Positions 1 through 5,577 of a stretch of 6,196 nt of DNA are shown here, in pieces. Every line of letters starts with the position of its first letter. Position 1 is the stretch's first letter. Under the pieces are notes generated by a model. It saw only the letters and a program-made list of their open reading frames with translations, made no database searches and was not told the origin of the DNA. The translations under genes were made by a program, and so were the position numbers. Source of the stretch: Cyanobacteriota bacterium (GTDB taxonomy: Bacteria > Cyanobacteriota > Cyanobacteriia > Phormidesmidales > Phormidesmidaceae); the NCBI GenBank assembly GCA_027619675.1, contig JAQCHG010000109.1:1-6196 (forward strand), written 5' to 3'.

Positions 1-4
1 TGTA

Positions 5-30
5 GCTGGCTTCGACTCCGCTCAGCCAGC
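5..30. repeat. Interspersed hairpin repeat, copy 1
   Basis: Stem GCTGGC (5-10) and GCCAGC (25-30) enclose the 14-nt loop TTCGACTCCGCTCA (11-24). The identical loop recurs at 5110-5123 with a different but still perfectly paired stem. It lies downstream of the ATPase gene. The GAGCGGAGTCGAA motif occurs as an interspersed palindromic element in several bacterial groups; this is from memory and not checked here. Confidence 0.75.
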
Positions 31-121
31 AGTCAATGGGCTCGATTCTCCGTAACCTTCCAAGTCGTGATAAGCGCCGCAAATAGCGCCAGAACCCCTG
101 CTTGAACCTCAGTTCGGCATA

Positions 122-146
122 GGTCATAGGCCCATGGCAAATGACC
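122..146 (-). other. Interrupted palindrome downstream of the ATPase gene
   Basis: GGTCAT (122-127) pairs with ATGACC (141-146), and inside it GCC (130-132) pairs with GGC (136-138) across a CAT loop, with a symmetric 2-nt internal bulge (AG/AA). It starts 14 nt past the ATPase stop. No T-run follows on the minus strand, so intrinsic termination is doubtful; it may be a processing or stability hairpin at the end of the transcript. Confidence 0.35.
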
Positions 147-159
147 CACGAGGCGGGGG

Positions 160-2394
160 CTACTCGATCACGGCATTGGGCAAAAAGCTGTGGGTGAGCA
201 AGGGACGCAGGCTGTTGAGGCCCGCCAGGATGGCGGAACCGTTGTGAATGGTGGTGGCAATCAGTGGGCTCAAACCTGTAGTGGTGGCCACCCCCAGGGC
301 CAGCAGGTTGGGCAGCACCACCAGGGCAATGTTTTGGTCGATTAAATCGCGGGTTTCGCGGGCGATCGCGATCGCCTCCAGCAACTCCAGCAGATTGTTG
401 TTCATCAGCACCACATCGGCGGTTTCGCGGGCAATGTCTGCGCCCCGCTCAAAGGACACCGACACATCGGCATAGGCCAGGGCCACGGAATCATTGAGGC
501 CATCCCCCACAAAGGCCACTGTGCGCCCTGCCCGGTGGAGATCCCGCACGATTTGGGCCTTTTGCTCCGGGAAGGCTTCGGCATAGACCCGCTCTGGGGC
601 AATGCCCAAATCCGCCGCCACCTGGGCCGCCCGTTGGGGATTGTCCCCCGTCAGTAGATGCAGTTCTAGCCCCAGTTGACGCTGCAACAGGTTCATCAGG
701 CGGGGGCTCTCGGGTCGCAGGGGATCGGTGTAGCCCAGGGTGCCGACAAAGGTGCCATCACAGGCTACGTAAATCTGCGACAACTGGCTGGCGATAGGGC
801 TCCAACCGTTCCAGTCCACCTGCTGCTGGTGCAGAAACCGTTCGCTGCCCACTAGGACGGTGTGGTCGTCAATGTGGGCGGTGATGCCCAACCCCACCGC
901 ATAGTCCCAGGCTTGGCGGGGCAGCAGTGGGATCCCTTGCCCTTGGGCATGGTGGACGATGGCCTCGGCAACGGGATGGGTGAGGCGCTGTTCCGCTGAA
1001 GCCGCCAGTTGTAGCAGCCGTTGGGCGCTAAGGGTGGAACCGTGGGGGGTGACATCGGCGATCGCCACCCGGCCCTCCGTTAAGGTGCCGGTTTTGTCGA
1101 AAACCACCGTGTCGATGGCGGCCAACTGTTCTAGGGTGCGGCCACTACGCACCAACACCCCATGGCGGGTGGTGTGGTTTAAGGCTCCTAAAAAGGCGGT
1201 GGGGATGGATACTCGAATGCCCGTGACAAAATCCAGGGTGAGAATGGCGGCGGCACGGGCCGGGTCGCGGGTGAGGCCCAACACCACAGAGGCTAGCAGC
1301 AGGGAGGGCACAATCAGGCGATCGGCCACCCGCTCGGTATAGTTAGCCATGCGGGTGTCGTGGACCGGGGCCTGCTGCAAGAGTCGCAGCCCCACCGCTG
1401 CCCGTGTTTGGTCCGCTACCCGCTCGGCCCGCAGGGTCAATTGCCCCGACCGCACCAGGGTCGAGGCAAATACATAGCGATCGACAGCGGCAACAATGGG
1501 CATGGATTCCCCCGTGAGGCCCTGCTGATCCACCGTGGCCTCCCCCGCCAGCACCGTGCCATCCACGGGGATTTGTTCGCCGGGATGCACCACCACCACG
1601 GCCCCTACGGGCACCTGATCGCTGGGGATTTGTCGCAGTTGATCGTCAGGTCCCTGCACCCAAGCCAATCGACCAATGGCATCCGCCAGGGTGGCCGATC
1701 GCACCGCTGTGGCGCGGGCGGTTTGTTCACGAATGGCATCCCCCAGTTCATGCAAGGTGACCACCAGGGCGGGGGTCAGCAGTTTGCCCTGCCAAGCGCT
1801 GAGGCTAAGGGCCAGCAGGTCCAGACAGTCAATATTCAAGCGGCGATCGCCCCAGAGACTATGCCAAGCCCGCTGAGCGATGGGGAATACCGCCAGGGTC
1901 AAGGTAGCCGCTGCCCAGGGCCGCAGCCAACTCCACCCCGGCAGGCGGCTGGCCCCAGCCAAGGCGGCGGCGAACCCCGGCAGTTGTAGCGATCGCCAGT
2001 GGTTGACGGCGGCTCGGTGGGCGGTTGGGGACAGCGCGGTGGCTGGCGACGTTGCTGGCAGGGCGGTGCCGGCCAGGTTCTGGTCCCCATGGCGCGATCG
2101 CGGCGTTGCCGCCGTCATCCGCTCCCCCAGCAGTTCCCCTAGCCGCAGCCACACCCGTGTTGCCGCTGCCCCCTGATACTGCACCACCACCGTCCCCGCC
2201 ACCCGGTTCATCCGCACGGCTAGGATGCCGGGGGTAGCGGTTAGGGCCGCCGCCAAGGCATCGCCGTCCTGGGCTAAACGAGTGCGGTTAACCCGCAGCC
2301 GCACCCGACCCGGCAGTTGATGAATGACCTGCCAGCGGGCGGGGGTAACGGCAGAACCTGGGACCAAGTGTAGGTTTGTGGGTCCCCTAACCAT
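160..2394 (-). CDS. P1B-like (heavy-metal type) P-type ATPase with N-terminal HMA_2 domain and no CPC motif
   Basis: Membrane ATP-driven cation pump. Residue numbers count from a GTG codon at 2400. Visible in order: an HMA_2-like domain (about 22-95, with PGRVRLR and AVRMNR, no CxxC); an Ala/Pro-rich linker; hydrophobic segments; actuator motif TGES (296-299); the intramembrane region, where the usual CPC/SPC is replaced by SIPT (398-401); phosphorylation motif DKTGT with Asp435; the P1B-specific HP dipeptide (475-476); TGDN (584-587); hinge GDGLND (632-637); and a C-terminal helix pair with HNGSAILAGLNSLR. Only two Cys (192, 547) are present. I prefer the ATG at 2394 (744 aa): AGGA at 2406-2403 lies 8 nt upstream of it but only 2 nt from the GTG. 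Either start overlaps the end of the upstream HMA_2 gene, so translational coupling is likely. All catalytic motifs are intact. The HP motif and domain order place it in the P1B group, but without transmembrane Cys the substrate cannot be assigned. Confidence 0.95.
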   Translation of the reverse strand: MVRGPTNLHLVPGSAVTPARWQVIHQLPGRVRLRVNRTRLAQDGDALAAALTATPGILAVRMNRVAGTVVVQYQGAAATRVWLRLGELLGERMTAATPRSRHGDQNLAGTALPATSPATALSPTAHRAAVNHWRSLQLPGFAAALAGASRLPGWSWLRPWAAATLTLAVFPIAQRAWHSLWGDRRLNIDCLDLLALSLSAWQGKLLTPALVVTLHELGDAIREQTARATAVRSATLADAIGRLAWVQGPDDQLRQIPSDQVPVGAVVVVHPGEQIPVDGTVLAGEATVDQQGLTGESMPIVAAVDRYVFASTLVRSGQLTLRAERVADQTRAAVGLRLLQQAPVHDTRMANYTERVADRLIVPSLLLASVVLGLTRDPARAAAILTLDFVTGIRVSIPTAFLGALNHTTRHGVLVRSGRTLEQLAAIDTVVFDKTGTLTEGRVAIADVTPHGSTLSAQRLLQLAASAEQRLTHPVAEAIVHHAQGQGIPLLPRQAWDYAVGLGITAHIDDHTVLVGSERFLHQQQVDWNGWSPIASQLSQIYVACDGTFVGTLGYTDPLRPESPRLMNLLQRQLGLELHLLTGDNPQRAAQVAADLGIAPERVYAEAFPEQKAQIVRDLHRAGRTVAFVGDGLNDSVALAYADVSVSFERGADIARETADVVLMNNNLLELLEAIAIARETRDLIDQNIALVVLPNLLALGVATTTGLSPLIATTIHNGSAILAGLNSLRPLLTHSFLPNAVIE

Positions 2395-2929
2395 CGGCAC
2401 CGTCCTGCTCAGCCTGCTCCAAAAGGTGCAAGAGGCGCATCCCCAATTCCAGTTCCGTCAGGTTAGCGCCGTCGTAGCGAATGGCGATGGAACTAGCGGT
2501 CCGGTTCATCCGCACCCCAAGCACGATGTCCTGGGTCAGCAGCAAACTTTCGAGTCGTTTGGCAAAAGCGGCGTCCGTTTGTAGACGGGGGATGCGGAGG
2601 CGAATGCGACCCGGCACGGAATGGACGATGGTGTACTCTTCATCGTCGCTGGGGGCCTGGACCACAGGGGTCGCAGCGCCCTCAACGGAATGGGTGCCCG
2701 CCTGCTTCTTCAACTCCACGATGACCTGTCGGGTCACCGCCGCGATCGCAATATTGACCACCAATGCCCCTGCCCCCCGTAACCGCAATTGGGTGGTTAC
2801 CAGCAACCCGGTCAACACAGGCAAAATCGCTGCAATTTCACCATAGGTTTCCAGCAGCTTTCCTAGTTGAGAACTGGTTTCGCTAAGCTGGGTGGCCTGA
2901 GGTTCGACTGTTGCGGAGGTCGTCGTCAT
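2387..2929 (-). CDS. HMA_2-domain small protein with hydrophobic N-terminal segment
   Basis: A 180-aa protein. Residues 1-30 are polar. Residues about 32-67 are hydrophobic (ILPVLTGLLV, then ALVVNIAIAAV), probably one membrane hairpin or two short helices. An acidic linker (about 90-98) is followed by a C-terminal HMA_2-like ferredoxin-fold domain (99-172) with HSVPGRIRLRIPRL and GVRMNRTASSIAIRYDG. That domain aligns without gaps over most of its length to the N terminus of the ATPase encoded next, and neither copy has the metal-binding CxxC of classical HMA domains. The stop codon lies inside the start region of the ATPase gene, so the two are probably one translationally coupled unit. This arrangement suggests, but does not prove, an accessory or regulatory subunit or chaperone for the pump. 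No Shine-Dalgarno sequence is evident before the ATG. The family is common in cyanobacteria as an uncharacterised protein. Confidence 0.9.
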   Translation of the reverse strand: MTTTSATVEPQATQLSETSSQLGKLLETYGEIAAILPVLTGLLVTTQLRLRGAGALVVNIAIAAVTRQVIVELKKQAGTHSVEGAATPVVQAPSDDEEYTIVHSVPGRIRLRIPRLQTDAAFAKRLESLLLTQDIVLGVRMNRTASSIAIRYDGANLTELELGMRLLHLLEQAEQDGADG

Positions 2930-3134
2930 AGGTCGTTTCGATAGCGGTTGGCTCTAGGGGAATTCTTCAATGTTTGGAGTCGGTCTTCATCCTCTCACCA
3001 AGCCCCTTAGTTGAGGATAGTTCCTGCCCAAATTTTAAGAATCCCCATTGTTTTAGGGCTACGGGGTGCCCCGACCGCCCGACCTGTGGCTCACCCGCGT
3101 CCCCACCCCCGACTGGGTGCATGTCACCTTAGGG
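2930..3134. other. Intergenic gap upstream of the HMA_2/ATPase pair
   Basis: These 205 bp separate the Cys-rich membrane protein gene from the HMA_2 gene, both on the minus strand. It is the only sizeable gap between the two gene groups, so a promoter for the HMA_2/ATPase pair is most likely here. The middle part is AT-richer than its surroundings (about 3020-3060). A minus-strand TATCCT with TTCTTA 16 nt upstream is the best sigma70-like pair I could find, but it is poor. The short palindrome CGGGGTGCCCCG (3062-3073) lies after the Cys-rich gene and has no T-run, so it is not a convincing terminator. Confidence 0.4.
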
Positions 3135-3491
3135 CTAACGGCGGTGGGCTGGCTGGTATTGGGGGTGGGGGCGATCGCCCTTAAAGCGTTGCCGAAGGGT
3201 GTCCCAAACCCGCCAAGGGGGAGGAGACGGGGTGGGTTCATAGTCCCCACAGGTTAGGGCCGATTCTGAAAAGGCCTCCATAGGTCGCACAGGGCAGCGC
3301 AGGTAGGGATTGCCCGTGTGGTAGCGGCAGTGGTTGCAGGGAACCCGATGGAGTTTGGCCAAGCGTTTGAGACCATCCTCAAGGGCCAAGAGCAGGGCCA
3401 GCACAAACAGAACCAGTACCCCCCAAATAATCAAGGGAAACCAGGCGGCTCGACAACTGTCGAGGGCCAGAAGCACCTTAGAAAAAGTCAT
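3135..3491 (-). CDS. Cys-rich single-helix membrane protein, conserved cyanobacterial hypothetical type
   Basis: A 118-aa protein of unknown function. A short N terminus is followed by one strong transmembrane helix (about 17-37), then a cytoplasmic or lumenal domain with four cysteines at 52, 55, 66 and 81 in the pattern CxxC-x10-C-x14-C (VPCNHCRY, YLRCPVRP, LTCGDYE). The tail (86-118) is Pro/Arg-rich and looks unstructured. The Cys spacing resembles a small zinc-ribbon or Fe-S-type site. From memory, similar short proteins with this Cys pattern occur across cyanobacteria without assigned function. The start ATG overlaps the end of the upstream 47-codon ORF by 14 nt. No Shine-Dalgarno sequence is seen, so translation probably depends on that coupling. 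Placement at the end of an isiA-isiB-hydrolase run hints at iron-stress co-expression; this is inference only. Confidence 0.85.
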   Translation of the reverse strand: MTFSKVLLALDSCRAAWFPLIIWGVLVLFVLALLLALEDGLKRLAKLHRVPCNHCRYHTGNPYLRCPVRPMEAFSESALTCGDYEPTPSPPPWRVWDTLRQRFKGDRPHPQYQPAHRR

Positions 3492-3621
3492 AGGCGTAGA
3501 GAATCAGGGCAACAAGTTCTTGGTACAGATCCGTTCCAGCGGGGGTGGCCCTGTCCTGGCCAGGGGCCGGAGGGCCGGGGGTAGGCGATGGGGGTACAGA
3601 TTCCTCGGGTTTTGGGGTCAT
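3478..3621 (-). CDS. 47-aa small ORF overlapping the Cys-rich membrane protein gene
   Basis: Read directly from the minus strand: ATG at 3621-3619, TAA at 3480-3478, and an in-frame TAA five codons upstream of the ATG, so the start is fixed. The first 30 residues are Pro-rich and acidic (MTPKPEESVPPSPTPGPPAP), followed by an amphipathic or hydrophobic C-terminal end, TDLYQELVALILYAYDFF. The last 14 nt overlap the next gene in another frame (TATGACTTTTTCTAA contains its ATG), a classic arrangement for translational coupling. The ORF begins 38 nt after the hydrolase stop, inside an otherwise tightly packed run of same-strand genes. I do not recognise the protein. The ordered C terminus and the gene overlap are the reasons to believe it is real; a chance ORF of this length is not excluded. 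Confidence 0.6.
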   Translation of the reverse strand: MTPKPEESVPPSPTPGPPAPGQDRATPAGTDLYQELVALILYAYDFF

Positions 3622-3623
3622 GG

Positions 3624-3639
3624 GTCTAGTCCATTAGAC
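3624..3639. repeat. Short inverted repeat in the leader of the 47-aa ORF
   Basis: GTCTA (3624-3628) and TAGAC (3635-3639) are perfect complements around a 6-nt loop. The structure lies between the hydrolase stop and the ATG of the small ORF, two bases before that ATG on the minus strand. If folded in mRNA it could affect initiation on the small ORF. There is no T-run, so it is not an intrinsic terminator. At 5 bp it may be chance. Confidence 0.3.
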
Positions 3640-3659
3640 AAGCGTGAATTGGAATGGGG

Positions 3660-4415
3660 TCATACTGCTTGGGGCAGGCGGGTCGCGATCGCGGTCGCTT
3701 CCACCTGGCCCCAAAAATCGGTGATCGCCGCCGCTGTGATTGGGGCGTGGGTGCCATAGAAAAAATGACGCCCGTTGGGGCAGAGCCACAGGCGATCGCC
3801 CGCCTTTAACCAGGGCTGCCACCCCTGCAACTGCACCGGATCCACCACCGTATCCTCCTGGCCGCCCGCCACCAGTAGCGGCACCGCCACCCGGTGGGGA
3901 AAGAGATTAAACCGCTGCACCAAAGAATGGAGGGACAGAGATTCCTGCAAATCTCGCTCTAGCAACTCCACTAAGCCCTGGAGACAATGGCCCCGCTGCC
4001 GACCAAACAGGCTGTACACCATCTGGGTCAAAACCCGTTGGCGGGGACAGGGCAGCAGTTCCAGTTGGGTGTAGTAATGGGCCTTCCAGTCCAAGGCAGG
4101 GTTGCCACCGCCCACCCCCAACAGGGTGAGGGACTGCACCCGCTGGGGAAACTCCTGGGCATACAGCAGCCCCACCAACCCCCCGGTGCTGTGGCCCAGC
4201 AGGTGAACGGGGCGATCGCACCCTTTGATGTAGTCGTGCAGCAGGGTGACAGCCACCGCTAGGGAACTGGGCTCATCAGGGGTTTGAACATACTGCCAGT
4301 GGGAAACGACGCGATCGCGACGCAGGTGATCCAACAGCGTTTGTTCAAGGCGGCGAAAGCTGGGGCTGACGCTGAGCCAAACAGCGCTACATGGGCAGGG
4401 GGATAGGGATGACAT
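3660..4415 (-). CDS. isiC: Alpha/beta-fold hydrolase, IsiC-like, downstream of flavodoxin
   Basis: With the ATG at 4415 the protein is 251 aa; numbers below use this start. The nucleophile elbow GHSTG has Ser76 and is followed by the expected helix (LVGLLYAQEFPQRVQSLTLL). The likely acid is Asp188 in GGQEDTVV, and the catalytic His is His217 in NGRHFF, so a full triad can be proposed. The usual N-terminal HG oxyanion motif is missing; WLSVSPSF stands in its place. The open frame reaches back to 4520, inside isiB, but the ATG at 4415 has GGAG 9 nt upstream (4428-4425) and starts just before the first beta strand. The gap to the isiB stop is then 68 nt. No signal peptide is seen, so it is probably cytoplasmic. 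The symbol isiC rests on position and on the hydrolase reported in isiABC operons; the substrate is unknown. Calling the family is safe, the gene name less so. Confidence 0.92.
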   Translation of the reverse strand: MSSLSPCPCSAVWLSVSPSFRRLEQTLLDHLRRDRVVSHWQYVQTPDEPSSLAVAVTLLHDYIKGCDRPVHLLGHSTGGLVGLLYAQEFPQRVQSLTLLGVGGGNPALDWKAHYYTQLELLPCPRQRVLTQMVYSLFGRQRGHCLQGLVELLERDLQESLSLHSLVQRFNLFPHRVAVPLLVAGGQEDTVVDPVQLQGWQPWLKAGDRLWLCPNGRHFFYGTHAPITAAAITDFWGQVEATAIATRLPQAV

Positions 4416-4483
4416 GGGTGAAAACTCCAACAGGGGACGGTAAACGGTAAAGACAGGAGCACAAGGGGCATGGATGACAATCC

Positions 4484-4996
4484 CTAAAGCCCAAACTCCA
4501 TTTTTAATTGGGCCACCCACGTCGCCACCCGGCTATCCGTCAAATCCGACTGGTTATCTTCATCAATGGCTAGCCCAACGAACTGGTCATTGCGCACCGC
4601 CCGCGACTCGTTAAAGTCATAGCCCTGCGTGGACCAATAACCGACGGTTTTACCCCCCAGGCTAGAGATTTTTTCCTCTAAAATCCCCATGGCATCTTGA
4701 AAGTTATCGGCATAGCCTACCTGGTCCCCTGCCCCGAAATAGGCCACCTTTTTGCCCGTAAAATCCACCTCATCTAAATCATCGTAAATCCCTTCCCAGT
4801 CAGACTGAAGCTCCCCAATATTCCAGGTGGGGCAACCCACAATCAGATAATCATAGTCAGCAAAGTCGCTGGGACTGGCATCTGCCACATCGTAGAGCTT
4901 CACCACATCATCCCCACCCAGTTTTTCTTGAATTTGGGTGGCCACCATTTCGGTGTTGCCGGTTTGAGTACCAAAGAAAAGTGCAATTTTAGCCAT
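4484..4996 (-). CDS. isiB: Flavodoxin (long-chain), iron-stress-induced IsiB
   Basis: A 170-aa FMN protein that replaces ferredoxin as the electron acceptor of photosystem I under iron limitation. The FMN phosphate loop is FGTQTGNTE (8-16). The aromatic residues expected to sandwich the isoalloxazine ring are Trp58 (CPTWNIGELQSDW) and Tyr95 (GAGDQVGYADNF). The extra loop that marks long-chain flavodoxins is at about 120-140 (YWSTQGYDFNESRAVRNDQF). The protein is acidic and soluble, of normal family length, with no truncation. The ATG at 4996 is the natural start before the first beta strand AKIALFFGTQ; no Shine-Dalgarno sequence is visible. The gene lies downstream of isiA on the same strand, but with an unusually long spacer. 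I saw no clear Fur box directly upstream; iron control is expected from the isiA promoter, which lies outside the window. Confidence 0.97.
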   Translation of the reverse strand: MAKIALFFGTQTGNTEMVATQIQEKLGGDDVVKLYDVADASPSDFADYDYLIVGCPTWNIGELQSDWEGIYDDLDEVDFTGKKVAYFGAGDQVGYADNFQDAMGILEEKISSLGGKTVGYWSTQGYDFNESRAVRNDQFVGLAIDEDNQSDLTDSRVATWVAQLKMEFGL

Positions 4997-5103
4997 GGAA
5001 ATATTTCAGCGCTACGTCAGAATTTTTAAGGAAACCTAATCCAGGTTCAGAAGGTGCCAGAGTCTGGGTAAGTAGCCGGGACTAATCAAACTTCACACCC
5101 GCC

Positions 5104-5129
5104 GCTGATTTCGACTCCGCTCAATCAGC
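5104..5129. repeat. Interspersed hairpin repeat, copy 2
   Basis: Stem GCTGAT (5104-5109) and ATCAGC (5124-5129) enclose the same 14-nt loop as the copy at 5-30. Relative to that copy, two stem positions changed on both sides and pairing is kept. This argues for selection on a folded structure, or on a hairpin recognised as single-stranded DNA. It lies about 108 bp upstream of isiB. Confidence 0.75.
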
Positions 5130-5172
5130 TAGACTCTTTATCCTGCAAGGGTTTAAGGGTTGAGCGGAGTCG
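5112..5172. repeat. Inverted repeat of the 13-nt core of the hairpin element
   Basis: CGACTCCGCTCAA (5112-5124) is repeated as its exact reverse complement TTGAGCGGAGTCG (5160-5172), with 35 bp between them. The right arm is a degenerate third copy of the interspersed element in opposite orientation; its own flanks pair only as AAGG/CCTT (5155-5158 and 5177-5180). Together the arms could form a long stem that competes with the copy-2 hairpin. Confidence 0.7.
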
Positions 5173-5174
5173 TA

Positions 5175-5223
5175 TGCCTTTCAGGCAGGCACAGCCAACG
5201 CGTCAGCGTCTCCCAAAGGGAGA
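5175..5223. repeat. Block of three consecutive small palindromes
   Basis: TGCCT-TTC-AGGCA (5175-5187), ACGC-GTCA-GCGT (5198-5209) and TCTCCC-AAA-GGGAGA (5209-5223) follow each other directly after the inverted 13-nt motif. All are perfect. Strings of this kind resemble interspersed repeats seen in other cyanobacterial genomes; that is recollection, not a search result. They are probably a mobile-type or structural repeat rather than a gene part. Confidence 0.6.
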
Positions 5224-5377
5224 AAACCCGTCTACAAGATCATTGAGCTTATCTACTTGAAGGTCAAAATTGGCATCGGTTGGGGGCAGGAGCGACAGCG
5301 TCAATACACGCCGCTGCGAGCCCTATACAGCAAGTGATGGTCAGAACCACAAGGGCAATTCATCCCTTTCTATAGGC

Positions 5378-5431
5378 AGAGAAAAGGGGGCACCTACGCA
5401 TCCGGTCGCCAGGCGAGTATTCAATGCCCCC
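5378..5431 (-). terminator. Terminator-like stem with T-run between isiA and isiB
   Basis: On the minus strand GGGGGCA (5431-5425) pairs perfectly with TGCCCCC (5392-5386), and TTTTCTCT (5385-5378) follows at once. The 32-nt loop contains the 11-nt palindrome TCGCCTGGCGA, so a nested hairpin is possible. The G/C-rich stem plus T-tract is the form of an intrinsic terminator, although the loop is longer than usual. It lies about 190 nt after the isiA stop and about 380 nt before isiB, where partial termination would give more isiA than isiAB mRNA. Confidence 0.55.
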
Positions 5432-5562
5432 AAGCTTAATCACGGCTGCTTCTCAGTTAGAAAACTGGCGCATGACACCATCAATACTTTCGCTGCCCGC
5501 TAAAGGAACGACATTTATTCCTGTGTTGTTGGTGCATCTGCGCCAGCTTAAGTTCCTGAGAT

Positions 5563-5577
5563 TTCCGTTGGACGGAA
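5563..5577 (-). other. Perfect 6-bp hairpin just after isiA
   Basis: TTCCGT (5563-5568) and ACGGAA (5572-5577) pair around a 3-nt loop, 46 nt past the isiA stop codon. On the minus strand no T-tract follows, so it is unlikely to terminate by itself. It might protect the isiA 3' end from exonucleases. Confidence 0.4.

Larger units (their letters stand above)
362..4318. repeat. HIP1 octamers GCGATCGC (12 copies)
   Basis: Exact GCGATCGC begins at 362, 368, 1058, 1843, 1989, 2094, 2742, 3171, 3685, 3792, 4212 and 4311; the first two overlap. HIP1 is the highly iterated palindrome of many cyanobacterial genomes and supports the taxonomic call. Most copies lie inside coding sequence. None occurs from 4319 to the right end of the window. 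Confidence 0.95.

Noticed and set aside
1..127. Minus-strand open frame from ATG at 127 running off the left edge (begins MTYAELRFKQGF)
   Set aside because: Only 42 codons are visible, they are rich in Arg/Leu and unlike a known family, and the frame passes straight through the hairpin repeat at 5-30. It starts 32 nt after the ATPase stop, so a gene is possible, but I cannot support it.
959..1989. Long plus-strand frames of 127 and 209 codons opposite the ATPase gene
   Set aside because: They mirror a GC-rich coding region with intact P-type ATPase motifs on the other strand, and the products are low-complexity with no domain.
4416..4520. N-terminal extension of the hydrolase to an ATG at 4520
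   Set aside because: It would overlap isiB by 37 nt and add 35 residues without family resemblance. The ATG at 4415 has GGAG at good spacing.
5322..5352. Possible minus-strand promoter for isiB (TTGTGG, 17 nt, TGTATA)
   Set aside because: It matches the sigma70 consensus only partly, and its start would be over 300 nt before isiB. Worth a glance in 5' end data, but not supported by sequence alone.
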